Assembly (NCBI GenBank): GCA_951230915.1
Contig: OX579634.1
Coordinates: 1,054,001 to 1,118,000 of the forward strand
DNA: 64,000 nucleotides
Source of the DNA: Antitrichia curtipendula
Lineage: Eukaryota; Streptophyta; Bryopsida; Hypnales; Leucodontaceae
Reading direction: 5' to 3'
Positions 1 to 11,996 of this stretch are shown piece after piece. Position numbers and translations under genes: made by a program. The notes beneath the pieces are model-generated. The model made no database searches. It worked only from the letters and a program-made list of their open reading frames with translations, and was not told where the DNA came from. The first letter of the stretch is position 1. The number at the start of each line of letters is the position of its first letter.

Positions 1-1210
1 AAAAGAGTGAATTTGATTTGATGTTGCAAAAAACGTGTGAGATTAAGTTGGAAAACAAGTAGATGTCACCGTAGACAGAGATGTTTTTAACAATGTTTAA
101 AAAAACAAGCTGATCACATGTTGTGACATCTCAAGAAACATAGACTGCCACGTCAGCATGAAGTCCACTTTCATTATGGATAAATTACTAAAAATTGCTA
201 CGGTCAATGGAAAAATATTGACCTTCTATAAAAAATTTAGGAAAAAGGCAATGACGTGGCATGCTTTCCAAAAAAAAGAAAACTGGATGGATGAAAATGG
301 ATGTGTTCCATGGATGAAAACATAAAGTTTTTATACAGGTGGGGAGGTGGAAGAGAGACAATTGATATGGGATATATATAAAAAAAATTGTATTCAAAGT
401 GAAATGTCCACAAAAACGTCAAGATGTCTGAAACAACATCTCTATGTTTAAAAGAACATATACACGTCAAAAACAACATCATGTAAACAAGTGAAATAAC
501 CATACTCTACTTATCCCATATTGTTTGTCTTTCCATGGGCAAAGTATGGATATAAATACAATGTCCTTATCCTTCATTTTTATTAACTTTTAATGAAGTA
601 ATTCCTTCATTTGGCCATTAAAAATTCCCTTAATGGTTGATGGTAAGTTTTCTTCAATTTTTGATGAATTCAGAATTCTTTTTGATCATTTCATTTTTTT
701 AATTTATATTAAATTTTTATTGATATTGCCTTGTAGGTAGGGTATGTAGCAATTGATGTTTGAAAAAAACGTGTAATTTGACGTTGCAAAAAATGTCTAA
801 TTTGACATCTCAAAAAACACCATTAAATTATTCAAATGACACAAAAATGAGCTGACGTGGCCTCCACGTTAGTGACCACGTCACAATTTTCCGCCTCCAC
901 GTCAAAGACCACATCAACAATGGCATGGATGGAAAAAAAGATGACGTGGTAGTGGTCGAGCATGTGGCGCTGATATGGCGCTTACGTGGCCTCCACATGT
1001 CGACCTCTGCAAACCTTTGTTCACCTTGTCATGTGTGACATTAGGAAAAAACAAGCTTGGAAACGACGCGTTTTTTGTGATTTTTGCACGTTTTTTGCCC
1101 ATCAATTCAAACGGATTTTAGGAGACGTCTAAGCTGATTACTTCCGCGCCAAACAAGACGCCGTCCCATGTTTTCTGCAACATAAAAAAAAAAACTGTTT
1201 TCTTATAGTG
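1..1210. mobile_element. CACTA-type non-autonomous element, left end outside the window
   Basis: It ends at 1210 with TTTTCTTATAGTG, the complement of a CACTATAAGAAA terminus. It is homologous to 15472-17030 and 18528-19829, sharing blocks such as ATAGACTGCCACGT and ATCCCATATT. Scattered copies of TTGACGTTGCAAAAAA and TTTGACATCTCAAAAAAC in both orientations are the subterminal repeats typical of this superfamily. No transposase ORF remains. It has inserted into a TTAA-type element, whose remainder continues from 1211. Confidence 0.8.
551..558 (+). promoter_or_regulatory. TATA box inside CACTA copy 1
   Basis: TATAAATA inside a block conserved with the copy at 16484-16491: ATCCCATATT upstream and TTAACTTTTAATGAAG about 25 bases downstream are shared. 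Probably the relic promoter of the ancestral transposase gene. Confidence 0.5.
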
Positions 1211-1771
1211 ATAAACTTTGAAATCCTTTATCTTACTCAATTTTCAATATTTTTTGAAAAATAAAAAAAGCGTAGGATGTAGATTGTTTATTACAACATT
1301 TCAACCATTGGGATTGACATTTTTCAATTCCATAACCAAATTCTTAACAATTTTGTATTTTGAATCATTCTCTACTTCTTTCTACTTACTATTCTTTTCT
1401 TATATGATGTACAAGTCCAAATGATGTGAAAATTTTCAAGCATGTAGCCAACTTATCTAAAAAAAAGAATCCAAAGAAGCACCACCATTTTGGACATTTT
1501 TTCATAGAAAAGTGAGCTTGTGAAATGCAGCTGCCCAGTTTTTTTAAGGGCCAAAAAAATGATATTAATTAATTCTAATGTTCATATATTGCAATCCACG
1601 TGGTGGAAATTTTTGAAATTTTTACCACGTGTTCTCAAGTCAGCATAATACAAGATCCTATGGTTACATGTGTCAAAATAAGTTTTTTTTCAAAAATTTG
1701 GTACTTGTACTAAAAATGGCAATTCTTGATTGTTTTCAGTGAAAACATAGTCATAGGACTTTAGGGGTTAA
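1211..1771. mobile_element. TTAA-type (piggyBac-like) element, right part
   Basis: The right end TTTAGGGGTTAA finishes at 1771. The sequence is the inverted counterpart of 21319-21880 and 55632-56200 (shared AAGAAGCACCACCATTTTGG and GCAGCTGCCCAG). Its left part was separated by the CACTA insertion ending at 1210 and lies before the window. Confidence 0.75.
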
Positions 1772-2680
1772 CCTATTTACAAGTGGGTTTTGGAGTGATT
1801 CTAGGTGTAACATTCTATTTTAGACCAAATATTGTATTGGCATGTAATATACCTATTTTTATTTTATATTCTTTTGAAGATTTTTGTGCGTAATTATAAC
1901 TTAAATTGTAAAAACTAAAAAACAATAATTGGAAGTCTCACACCCCAAAACAAAAGCTATGCCTAAATAAGCTCAAAAATTCAAATTTAAAATTAAATTT
2001 TTTTTTCTTATAGATTATATTTTTGTTTGCATAGAAAGCTTTGGTTCATTTCATTTGGATAAATGATGTGAAAGTTATAAACAATCTTGTTTTGGGGGAT
2101 AATCTAAGCATCTTCTTGAAAAAATAACTTGTAGGGTTTGGCTCCAAATTCAATTTTTGCAATTAAAACTAAAACTAAAAATTGCATTGCTAAGTTTTTT
2201 TGCTAAAACAATCTCACCACTGGGATTAGTATGTTTTAATTCCATCTTAGATATATTAATAGTTTAGATTTTCCTTCTGTCTCATACCTATTTCTAATCA
2301 ACAATTTTTAAGAATGATTTCTTTCTTTCTTTCCGTAGACTCTCAACCCAATTCCACACCATAAAGATTTAAACCTCTAAACTTTGAAGTGCAAAAAATT
2401 TAAGTTAACAAGGCTCAAAGTCAAATAATCTAGTCCCACAATGTGTTGAAGAAAAGGGTTTTCTTCACTTTAAATGCAAATATTTTGCAGTCTATGCGAT
2501 TGATATTTCTGAAATTCATTCTATCCTTCCTCATACCAGTTATGTATAAGATACTATGGTTACATATGCAAAAGAAAAAAACATACAATTCTTTTTACTC
2601 TTTGTAATTGAAATGACAATTTTGAGTGTTTTTTGGCAAAAAAAAGGCCTTGGTCCTTTAGGGATTTATCTAGATAGAGT
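1772..2680. repeat. AT-rich segment with a truncated TTAA-family element
   Basis: From about 2000 to 2672 the sequence matches the family of 7276-8184 and 10625-11477 (blocks around TTGTTTTGGGGGATAATCTAAGCATC and the CCTTGGTCCTTTAGGG end). The left terminus is not recognisable and the right end is decayed (GGGATTTA in place of GGGGTTAA). No gene seen. Confidence 0.55.
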
Positions 2681-2691
2681 ACAATGAAAAC

Positions 2692-2922
2692 TCAAATTTA
2701 GAAATTTGACAAAGAAAATAAATCGCTTCAAAAGCAAGCAAAAAGACAATTATTATAATCAACTTTGCAAATCCTACTTACCAGAGCAAAATCATGCCAA
2801 TTGCATTAAAAAAATGACATGCATTTTGCTTTGGTAAGCATAATTTGCAAAGTTTACTATAATAATTGTCTTTTTGCTTGCTTTTGAGGTGGTTTATTTT
2901 CTTTGTCAAATTTCTAAATTTG
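2692..2922. repeat. Long foldback: 105-bp arms, 21-base loop
   Basis: Arm 2692-2796 is the reverse complement of 2818-2922 with only about ten mismatches, and there is almost no loop. It begins CAAATTTAGAAATTTGAC and ends with the complement. Either strand, if transcribed, would fold into a near-perfect hairpin. It could be a foldback MITE or the source of small RNAs. No coding potential. Confidence 0.85.
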
Positions 2923-3207
2923 AATTTCTTTGTTCCAGTTCAAAGTACTTTGGAATGCACTTCCAATTATACAAACTTCAAGTACTAATACTAAACAAAT
3001 GGAAAGTAAGAAGTCATTCATTTAGAAGAGTGCATCTTATAGAGTGCACAAAAAACACTCTTAGGGCCTCTTCAATAGACTCCAAAATTTCCCCCGTCAA
3101 ATATAACTCTAACTCTTTACTACTTTGGAATTAGAAATTTCATGTTCTAATTACAAAGCAATGAAATTTGAGCGTTATATTTGGACCAAGATAATTAACT
3201 GAAAATA
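2923..3207. other. AT-rich spacer
   Basis: Nothing recognisable; a short ORF (2874-3134) merely runs out of the foldback arm. Confidence 0.4.
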
Positions 3208-3355
3208 AACTACCCCATTGTGGACAAAGTGGGAGCAAGACCCATTGTGGGACAAAGTTGCAATAGTGGTGTACACTCAAGTTCTGAAATGTACACCACT
3301 ATCATAATTCAGCCTACAATGGTCTTGCTCCCATTCTGTCCGTAATGGGGTAGTT
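3208..3355. repeat. Foldback hairpin, about 67-bp arms and 14-base loop
   Basis: The left arm starts AACTACCCCATTGTGGACA and the right arm ends with its inverted form TGTCCGTAATGGGGTAGTT. The inner part pairs as ATAGTGGTGTACA with TGTACACCACTAT. About 80 percent of positions pair. Likely a small foldback element or small-RNA precursor. Confidence 0.75.
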
Positions 3356-4446
3356 AACCTTATACCGGACCATGAAGGACACCCTTTTGCTGCTGGGCAG
3401 GTGCGGGGTGTGGGCTTGTGATTCAGAGTTTCACATGGGGACTTTGATTTGTATTAATTTGTAAGAAGCATATAGTATATTATTTCTCTTGTTTGTGTGT
3501 ATATATATACTCTAGTATTATAAATGTTCAGAACTGGATCTGGGTATGATTATAGATTTCAGAGGCTGTCACCAAACGACAGACCTGGTCTGTACTCTTG
3601 ACTAGCATGCATTCCAGGGGCAGGAAACATCAGTGTACAATCAGAACCAATTTATTTGAATTGGGACGGGGATGATGTGCAGCATGTTTCATTATTGATC
3701 CTTCTCCACGGAGGGGAAAAATCACGACTTCATGTTCATGTCAGCGATGGGGATAACTTACGTTATATATGTATATATATTCCCGGTGGTAAGTGGTAAC
3801 CTTAGCTGAATAGAGAGGAATGTGTGCGCACAATACTGTTCAATCTTGGCAATGAATAATTCCCTTTCACCAATTTCCTGTGCATGGAATTATAAATAAA
3901 TAAAATGAAAATCAATGGTTCTTTACAACCCATGTGGCGTCCTCCACGTCGAAGTGCCAAGCGGTCAGTCGAGTGATTGAGTAATGTGGTATTCGAGCTG
4001 GTGAGTTGACAGAAAATTATTGTTGGTATAATTATGCACTCTAACTTGCAAGCTATGACAAAACTTTCTTGGAGTTTGAGCCTTTTGTGCCTACTGGGAG
4101 TAGTATTTCTTGGTGCAGTAGTAATTTTGAGTTTTCCTGAGTTGCAGTAGTTATCAGTCTCAGAAATCAGTTCATTTCGATACTCCTCTTGCAGATACAG
4201 AGCAGTAGGTAGAGGTAACCAAATCTCCTGGTTTGCCCATTTCACAGGTCGAGAGATTTCAAAAATCATTGTACAACTAAAAATTATTTTGTGTCAAGCT
4301 TGAGTAGTCACTGATTTAAAAAAAAAAAAATGCAGTGACTAAACTTATTCACACTGGGACTATACCTAATGACACTACAGGACCATTCCTCCCTTCTTAA
4401 ACTACCTGTACTAATTACAGTCCTAAGCATGGGATCATCAACTGAC
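3356..4446. other. Single-copy-like spacer with one unassigned ORF
   Basis: Less AT-rich than its surroundings. A minus ORF at 3802-4269 (155 codons) has no domain I recognise and no clear codon-usage support. No other structure seen. Confidence 0.35.
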
Positions 4447-4679
4447 TTAACCCTTGATCACCTGCCCAATGATTGTGGAAGTCATCCCTCTTGGCACTGT
4501 ACAACATTAGCTACTTTAAAAATAAAATAAAAAGTGCTCACTGGAGGTCAAACTATTGTGTATGATTTTCTCTTTTTGCACAAAATTCTAAGGATGAACA
4601 ATTGCAATTTTGTCCTACATAGAGAAATTCCATGTCATTCGTCGGCCAAAAAATGGTTGTAGCGTCGTTTAAGGGTTAA
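4447..4679. mobile_element. Small TTAA-type MITE, 233 bp
   Basis: Bounded by TTAACCCTTGATCACC on the left and CGTCGTTTAAGGGTTAA on the right. Internally related, in inverted orientation, to 61468-61696 (229 bp): shared GGTCAAACTA, ATGATTTT and TCATTCGTCGGCC-like blocks. Confidence 0.7.
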
Positions 4680-4735
4680 AAAAACTCTTTTCCCCCTTTG
4701 AAACGGGCAATGTGAATTAAAAGAAAAAATGAATA

Positions 4736-4872
4736 AGATAACTACACCTAAAATTGTACAAATAAGCAATTCAATATGGTTCCCATTATTATTTTTTTTT
4801 TTGTGGAATTCCATTGGTAGTGAAAAGGAAATTCTAGATTTTCTTATAATGCATTTTTAGGTGTAGTTACCT
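4736..4872. mobile_element. TA-flanked MITE with TAACTACACCTAAAAT ends, 137 bp
   Basis: Left end AGATAACTACACCTAAAA and right end TTTTTAGGTGTAGTTACCT, between TA dinucleotides (4734-4735 and 4873-4874). A related longer copy is at 6978-7243. Confidence 0.7.
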
Positions 4873-4874
4873 TA

Positions 4875-6001
4875 GGACACTTCTAATCCGGATTGGAGGA
4901 AGGCAGAGACAGTTTTGACCTCAGTCTTCAGTCAGGGAGTAAGCTTAGAGCCTGCCTGCAGCATCGACCCACTTCTGTATGTATTTATGTATGCATGCGG
5001 GACTTGGCCATGTCTCTCACTAATAAGTTAACAAGTTTAGTTTTTCTTGGGGGTTGCAGCACAATCATTGAACACAGAGCCCTGTTAACAAAGTCTTTTT
5101 TTCTATGCAAGTAGAGCACCTGGATGAGATGGACTAAGAAAAACATGCCCACTCCTTTTTAATTTGATTAAAAAGAGTTCCGTTGGGGCTTCTGGTGGAA
5201 AGCACGGTCCCCCCCGGCCCTCCATATCTAAAAGCCAAGGTTTGTTAAGTGGGGGAGAAATGATTGACCATGATTTGAAAGAGACTCCCAAATGGAATGG
5301 AATGAGGTCGGTCTGGCAAACTTGTCTCTGAAGCCAGCCGTTGGATCCATCCATTATTCCATTGATTGTGCATATAGTTTATTAATTAGTATCCCACAAA
5401 ACGGATAAGGAGCACGTCTCTAAACCCAGGTTGAATCTCTCTAGGTTTTGGTGCCAACATGGAGCTTGTTGACAACCCCAACTGAACCCCACACACCACA
5501 CACACCCTCCCATCCTGAGGCTGCTGATTCCTCCTGAACCTCCCCCATACGGGGATACCTACCTTTCCCACTCCTGTTTGTTAGTTTCATCAGGGCCCAG
5601 CATGTCAACTAATTCATATATTTTTTCATTTTAAAAAAGGAATCTCAACCCCTCCTCACTGTGCTGTGCAGATCACATCAAATTCAGCACAGTCAATTGG
5701 ATAACGCAACTTATGGATTTTGTGCAGCCCCAACAAGTGCATTTTCAGTTGCATGTGAGCGTCCCTAGATTTGGCCAGACGAGGAAGCAGACTAGCTTAG
5801 CTCATAGTACTTGCTGCCTGTAATTTGGGTACAGGCGTTTTCCAGCAGCTGAGCTCTGTCTGTCACGGTGACTGTAATTATAGCTCTGTTTGGAAATTAC
5901 TGACTGAACGGAACAGGAAGGGGTTGTGAGTGTGGTAGGAACTAAGTTTGGAAGGCTGGAAGTCCGTCCTGCTGCTGCTGCAGCCCGGCCTTGAATTGAA
6001 C
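4875..6001. other. GC-richer single-copy-like spacer
   Basis: Several overlapping 60-90 codon ORFs in different frames, none with a known domain or a believable start. It may be intergenic or UTR sequence of an unseen gene. No repeat seen. Confidence 0.35.
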
Positions 6002-6003
6002 TA

Positions 6004-6275
6004 AGGTAGGCACCCCCAAAATGGCACCTGACCTTAAAGCGCCATCTACAGGTTGTGTACATTTCCAAAATCAGTTATGTACCTATTTGGATGGAGCGCT
6101 TTCAGAAACAAACTTTGACCCTTAATAACTTTTGCATACAATGTCCAAATGCCACGTTCTTTGGTGCGTTGGAACCTCCTTTCACTTGCCGACAAGAATA
6201 TATGAAAGTTTGACCAGTCTAATAGTAGTAACTAGGCTCAGTAGCAATAAGTAGCGGTTCTGGGTGTACCCACCT
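6004..6275. mobile_element. TA-flanked MITE, 272-bp subfamily, copy 1
   Basis: Termini AGGTAGGCACCCCC and GGGTGTACCCACCT between TA dinucleotides (6002-6003, 6276-6277). A copy of exactly the same length is at 25250-25521, with only about ten differences, implying recent spread. Confidence 0.85.
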
Positions 6276-6277
6276 TA

Positions 6278-6977
6278 ACTCCTCCGTCCTCCTTGTGGTA
6301 AGGTGTGTCCTGGTCTGCGCTCTAGCTGAGCTGTACGTGACTGGGCGTTGGGGTCACATGTCCCAACTCCCGAGGTGGGCAATCCCGCAGGCAGGCAGAC
6401 AGAGCAGGCACAGGCAGACGCGGCAGAGACACTGATGTCCATGTGCCATGGTTCCCAAAACAAGGCCAAATAATTCCCAGGAGGCTCATCAGGGAAGGCG
6501 AAAGGCAATACTTGCGACGGAAGGGGAGGACAATGATCCAATGGCAGTCAGGCTTGCACTGGACGGACGGGGACGTAACGTGGGATGTGTGTATTCCTTG
6601 CATTGTTTCTGTTCTAAAGCTGATCCAGCCGAATCTCCATATCCTATGAGGTGGGTGGAGCTCATTTATGGATGGAGTTGGGGGGGTGGATCTGGGGTGT
6701 GGGGGAAGGGGGAAGGGGGAAGGGGAAGAGTCACTCTGACCACCAGACAATCCCATGTTGGCATGCCTTGTCAACCCAGCACAAAGAGGACCTGGGTGAA
6801 CACATGACCTACCTGCCCGGACACATGGCAAGCCAAGCTTGACAACATAACATAATGGCAAGCCAACGGATAATGGCATAAACCAGAGAGAAAGAGAAAA
6901 TAATAACTAACTAACTCGGGTTCTTCGAGGAGCCAGAAAGCAGCACTTACCAGACTGCAGCCAAGTTCAAACCCCTA
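6278..6977. other. GC-rich spacer with G-run cluster
   Basis: Contains a run of G-tracts at 6672-6724. Overlapping Pro/Ser-rich ORFs on both strands (longest minus 6322-6879) are compositional and match no domain I recognise. Confidence 0.35.
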
Positions 6978-7243
6978 ACGTAACTACACCTAAAATCGCA
7001 CAAATAAGCAATTCAGTGTGGTTCTCATTATCATATTGGAATTTTTTTTGTAGAGTGCTCTTGTTAGTGAGAAGGGGATTCTAGATTCTCTTTGAATGCG
7101 TTTATTGAACACCGTATGAATAAACTACAAATTTTCAAAGTGTTGAAAATAGGTGTTCCTAAAAGCAATCACAGACTCTCATGAACAGTGGGAGTACATT
7201 TTAGGCAAGAATCTGTAGTGTGCGATTTTAGGTGTAGTTACCT
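6978..7243. mobile_element. TAACTACACCTAAAAT MITE, 266 bp
   Basis: Left end CGTAACTACACCTAAAATCG and right end CGATTTTAGGTGTAGTTACC. Same family as 4736-4872. The left TA is intact and the right one reads CA. Confidence 0.7.
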
Positions 7244-7275
7244 CAGTCAAAGACCCAATTTTGCTCTCTGACATC

Positions 7276-8184
7276 TTAACCCCTAAAGTCACAAGGTCAT
7301 TTTACCAATCAAAACTACCAATTATTCAATGCAAACAATAAAAATTTAAAACACTTATTTCTTTTTCATATTCAACTATAGGATCTTGCATGGGACTAGT
7401 ATAAAAATGTGCAGGAGAAGTTTTAGAAACTTTGACAATACCAATAAAGAGATATTAACATTTAAAGTGAAGAAAACAAGGTCTTTTTTGCTCACAACCT
7501 CATTAGAAGGTTGTGAATCCTCTTTAATTTAATTTTCTTGTACTACAAATTGTGAATTAAAAAAAAATTATATTGTAGAATTGATTTGAGATTTAGGTAC
7601 AAAAAATTTACCCCACATTCCATTATTTCCATTCTTTAACCTTTGAAAGGCCCTTTTTTCCAACAAAGACCACTCAAAACTGTCATTTCTATTGCAAAGA
7701 GCAAAAAGCTTAAAAATTTGTTTTTTTTCCATATCTAACCATAGAATCCTGTACTAGACCAATATAAAAATACATGGAAGAAATTTCAAAACCTTTGACA
7801 ATGTAGAATGTAAGATATTTGCATTTAAAGTGAAGAAAACAAATTTTTTTCCAAAAAGATGCTTAGATTGCTTGAAAAACAAGATTGTCCATAACTTTTT
7901 CATCATTAGTCCAAATAGAATGATTCAAAGCTTCACATATAGAAAAAAAATGTAATATTTGAGAATTAAATTTTAAATTTAAAAAAAAATTCATTTGGAC
8001 TTAGTATAGCATAAAGCTTTTGCTCCCATGCACCAACTGGAATAATAATTATATTGCCACAAAGCTAATCTAATTTCCTATCTTCAAAAAAAGTTTCAGA
8101 ACATCATGTCAAAAACTGAGATCACACAAGTCTACCCGAAATCCCAAGAGTCCTCCGTAGGGACTTTGGGACTCTAGGGGTTAA
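7276..8184. mobile_element. TTAA-type element, 909 bp
   Basis: Left end TTAACCCCTAAAGTCACAAG, right end GGGACTCTAGGGGTTAA. The interior is AT-rich, non-coding and related to 10625-11477, 11578-13612 and 28028-28941. Confidence 0.8.
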
Positions 8185-9660
8185 ATTAGACCAACCCAAT
8201 TTTGTCCACAACCCAATTCTGCATCCTAAGTTTGGCCCCAATTTTGTTCGTTCAAACATCCAAATCTGTCTAGAAATTTGGCAAAGTGAGTGCATTAATG
8301 TCATTATGGATAACGTGTCAATACATGATCGGTGAATACTTAAGTGCTATTAGATACATGAAAGGGCAGTTATGTTTTGTTAGTAGGGCGTTTATGACCT
8401 CATTATATGGACGTTTACGTAATTTCAGGGCTGGACGCTTCAAAAAATTCACAAAAATTACAAATTTGATCAGAAAATTATAATTCCACTTGGTTTTGAC
8501 TTGTGAAACTAGCACACACCTCTGAAAAACATGTGCCCCCTCTTGGAATTGGCATGAAGATAGTCATATTGCAAATCAGGGTGGTAATAGGCTTGTCTAC
8601 CTTACAGCATTCTTTAGGCAAATTTACCATGCAATTTGATATTAGAAGCGGCCTGGTGAATTCATGCCGACCACCAAAAGTGCCTGGAGTGAGTCCGTCT
8701 GTCTGTCTGTCTGTCCATCCATCCGTCCTTCCCATTCCCTTCTCGTCCCCAACTGCACATTCATTTTCATTTGATTGCGGGTCTTGTCTTGCTGCATCCC
8801 CTGAAAATGTTGACCAGCCATTGAAAGGTCTTCCGCTTGCTGGCAGCTGCCCTGAGTGAGACGTACGAGAGCAGCGGGTGGGTTTTTTTTTCTGCAGCAA
8901 ATGAGTTTATGACAACTGATGTACAGAGTGGATATTGGAGCGCGCACTTCGAGGCTGGACGGACTCCCCGCCGAATATGCTCCACCCGACCCTCACATGT
9001 GCGTTGCACATGCGAGAATCGCAAGAAAAACAAACCCGTAAGAGTGCAAGCAGCAGGAACTTATGAGCTTCTTCCCCCAATTCCATGAGCCCAGCTGCTG
9101 CTTCCGTGGAGTGGAGTCGGGGCGCCCAGAGCGAGGGAGCCCCCAGACCCTAAACCGTGGCAGGGCTGATTGCAGACAAAAGCCTGCTTCCATGTCTGCC
9201 TGGCCCTTTCATAACTAACTGGCTTTTGCCAATGATATAAAGACTTACTACTTATAGAAGGAGCCTGAGGGGGAGGCCTCACACATATGGAGACTGATGA
9301 CTGAGGACTGATGAGGGTTTAGGGAAGCCTGGAAGGGGAGGCCTGCCTTACAGCGTACTCCCGTTGGCACCCACCTCAGCATGACCCACTCAGGCTCAGG
9401 CTCCTGCTCCCCTCTGAAAGGAACCGAAGGCCAAAGCGACTGAGGAGCACGGATCAGGGCTTGACTCCATTTGGGAGCATAGCATATTAGGGGGGTGTCA
9501 GAGAAGGGAGACATGCATACTGATAGACGGGCAGCAGATGTCGGGCAGCAGCTCGCCCTCTGCCTGCCACCACGAGCAAAATTTGGAAATTATCAATTAC
9601 GGGTAGGGTAAGATAGAACTGCAGTGTCTGGGATAACCGGCGGCTAGTTCAAAGTTAGCC
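8185..9660. other. Single-copy-like spacer with TCTG/CCAT microsatellite
   Basis: A TCTG run followed by CCATCCATCC lies at about 8694-8730. Short overlapping ORFs on both strands between 8478 and 9514 show no recognised domain. Confidence 0.35.
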
Positions 9661-9667
9661 AGTGGAA

Positions 9668-9860
9668 TTGGGAAAAAATCCGGTTGCAATTTGAAAACAT
9701 CGACAAAAAACCAGTGAAAATGTCTGTAAATTTTTTATTTTGAATGGAAAAAAGAGAAAATATCCAAACTCGGTACTGGAAAAACTGGTTCAGTATGGAA
9801 ATTGGAGGAAATTAGCCGGTAAAACTAAAAAAACTTCCCAAACATTGGGTAGAAGGCTCG
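9668..9860. repeat. Dispersed repeat W, copy 1
   Basis: Matches 52477-52700 over most of its length (GGGAAAAAA...GTTG.AATTTGAAAACAT; ACTGGTTCAGTATGG against ATGGTTCAATACGG). Terminal repeats were not seen. Confidence 0.55.
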
Positions 9861-9879
9861 AGAATAGTTCGGGCATTAA

Positions 9880-10165
9880 GAAACGCCCACCTGTAAAATG
9901 TACACGATTTGTACATGCTGTTTTTTTCATTGCCTTCATTGATGTACAAACAATGTTCATTTCAGGGGTGGACAATTCTGGAGCCCTATGTCAGTTCAAC
10001 TTCAAAATTTCATAACTAATTTCAAAAAACTCCATAGAAAAAAACTAAAAACTTAGGGTAGATGCCAAATCCACATCTCTTTGAAGGAAATTTTACTGAA
10101 AAATATTTCAAGAAGTTTCGCCTTCCCAAACTTCAGTTTTAGCTCTTAGGTGGGCAATTTCTGAA
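9880..10165. repeat. Relic of the TA-flanked MITE family of 23405-23691
   Basis: Shares TTCAACTTCAAAATTTCATAACTAATT and the ATGCCAAATCCA block with 23405-23691. Termini are decayed. Confidence 0.5.
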
Positions 10166-10169
10166 CTTG

Positions 10170-10595
10170 TTACCTTATGATCACCCCTTTTACCAACCAG
10201 GCATCCGTACCGGACCAAGGCTAGAACAGGTTTTTAACCAAGGTTTGGGATTGTGATTTTTCCTCCTTTGCAAGGTTGGGATTATAAGGTCATAAACACA
10301 TGTCCTGATGTAGTGAGCAAGAAAGTAGGAAGTAGTGAGTGGGAAAGTAGTTATAGAATGATCATAATTGGAGGACTCTATATCTTGAGTATGGGTTCGG
10401 GCCAACTTTTGGCTTCCATAATTCATAGTAATTTGAATTTTGAGAAAACAAATCACGAAAAATTAGCAATGCCTGTCATTTCTATCTTTCTACAGGGCAG
10501 TAAATTTACATTACTTTCTACTGCTTTAGAATATGCGTGAAATTGCTTTAAGTGGTTGACTATGGGTGGTTCTACTATACCAATGAATTTTTCTT
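10170..10595. repeat. Dispersed element X, copy 1 (left end decayed)
   Basis: Homologous to 14265-14690 and 45975-46395 (shared AGTGAGCAAGAAAGTAG and TTTTGGCTTCCA blocks). The right end GGGTGGTTCTACTATA corresponds to the TIR seen at 14690. Confidence 0.65.
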
Positions 10596-10624
10596 GGGCT
10601 TTTGGTGGTAAGATAGGAGATCTA

Positions 10625-11477
10625 TTAATCCTTGTAGGCCCAAGGCCATTTTTCTTTTTGTCAAAAACCCCTCAAAAATGCCATTTTTGTGGTATTCACC
10701 AATGAAAAAATAAAATAGAATCTAATCTAATCTAATCATAGGGTCTTGTACTTACTTGCATGAGATCATGTGGTAAAAGTTTCATGAAATTTGATTAAAT
10801 AGATTGAGAGATATTAGAATTCAAAGTTTGAGTAAAAAGTTTTTATGAACACTAGCCTACAATTTCAAATGACTTTGACCACCATTTGTGGGATTTTTTT
10901 GCACTGTGGACTTTGAATTAAAAAGAAAATTTGTGTTAAGGAAATGAGTTGAAAGTCTAAGAATTAAAAAACAAAACAAAACCAAAAACTTTAATCCTTT
11001 AAAAAATTGTTAAGTAGAAGTAGATCCAAAATTGAAAGAAAACCTAATAATTAATAGTTCTAAGATGGGATTGTAGCACAATAATTCCAATAGCGAGATT
11101 GTTCTAGCAAGAAAACTTAACCTTATCAAACAATTTATTTTTTGAATTGTCAAAATTGCCATCAAGAATGAATCCTACAAGTTATTTTTTCAAGAAGATG
11201 CTTATATTGCCCCCAAAACAAGATTGTTCATAACTTTCGCATCACTAATCCAAATGGAATGATTCAAAGTTTCACATGTAGATAAAAATATGATCCACAA
11301 GAAAAAATTAATTTCAAGTTTTTGTATATTTCTTTTTCTTGCCCATTGACAGAAAGTTTGGGCTTTTTTTCTATGTTATGAGAAAGTTTCAAAAAGTTTC
11401 AAAAAAAATTGAGGTCACAGGAACTTGCTCGAAATCCATTTTGTCTTCTAAGGGAACAATGGGTCTTTAGGGTTTAA
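10625..11477. mobile_element. TTAA-type element, 853 bp
   Basis: Left end TTAATCCTTGTAGGCCCAAG, right end GGTCTTTAGGGTTTAA. It carries an undisturbed internal TTAA at 11117-11120, at the position where its relative at 11578-13612 has been split by another element. Confidence 0.75.
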
Positions 11478-11996
11478 CCAACTAAGTTTTGAATGAAAAA
11501 ACATTCTTAACCAACGTTCGGGTCTCTTTTGCTCCCCCAAAAGCACGAGTCCTCAACATTGAAACTTAATTAATATTTTAAGTCCCAAAGCCCTAAGGGG
11601 GACTCTTGGGATTTCATGTAGTCTTATATGATTTGACATGATTATTTGAAAAAAATTTGAAGATAAGAAATTGGATTAGCTTTCCAGGAATTTAATTTTT
11701 TTTTCAATTGGTGCCTATGAACAAAAGTTATGCCACCCTAAGTCTAAAATGCAACTCAAGGGGCAACCAAAAAAAATCACAAAAAGTTGAATTTTTAAAA
11801 TTTTAAAATTTTTCCATCAAAGATTATAAATTTTTCTACATCTAAAAGTTTTGATTCATTCTATTTGGACTAGTAATGAGAATGTTATGGACAATCTTGT
11901 TTTGGGGGTAATCTAAGCATCTTCTTGAAAATTAGCTTGTAGCATTTTTTTTAATGCAATTTTTTCAAATTTTTCAAAAAAAATTGCAAGACATGG

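Noticed and set aside
3802..4269. Minus ORF of 155 codons
   Set aside because: The longest in its region, but no domain, no splice context and no codon-bias support; left unassigned.
6322..6879. Minus ORF of 185 codons
   Set aside because: Pro/Ser/Cys-rich composition opposite G-runs, overlapping open frames on the other strand, no domain or homologous pattern recognised.
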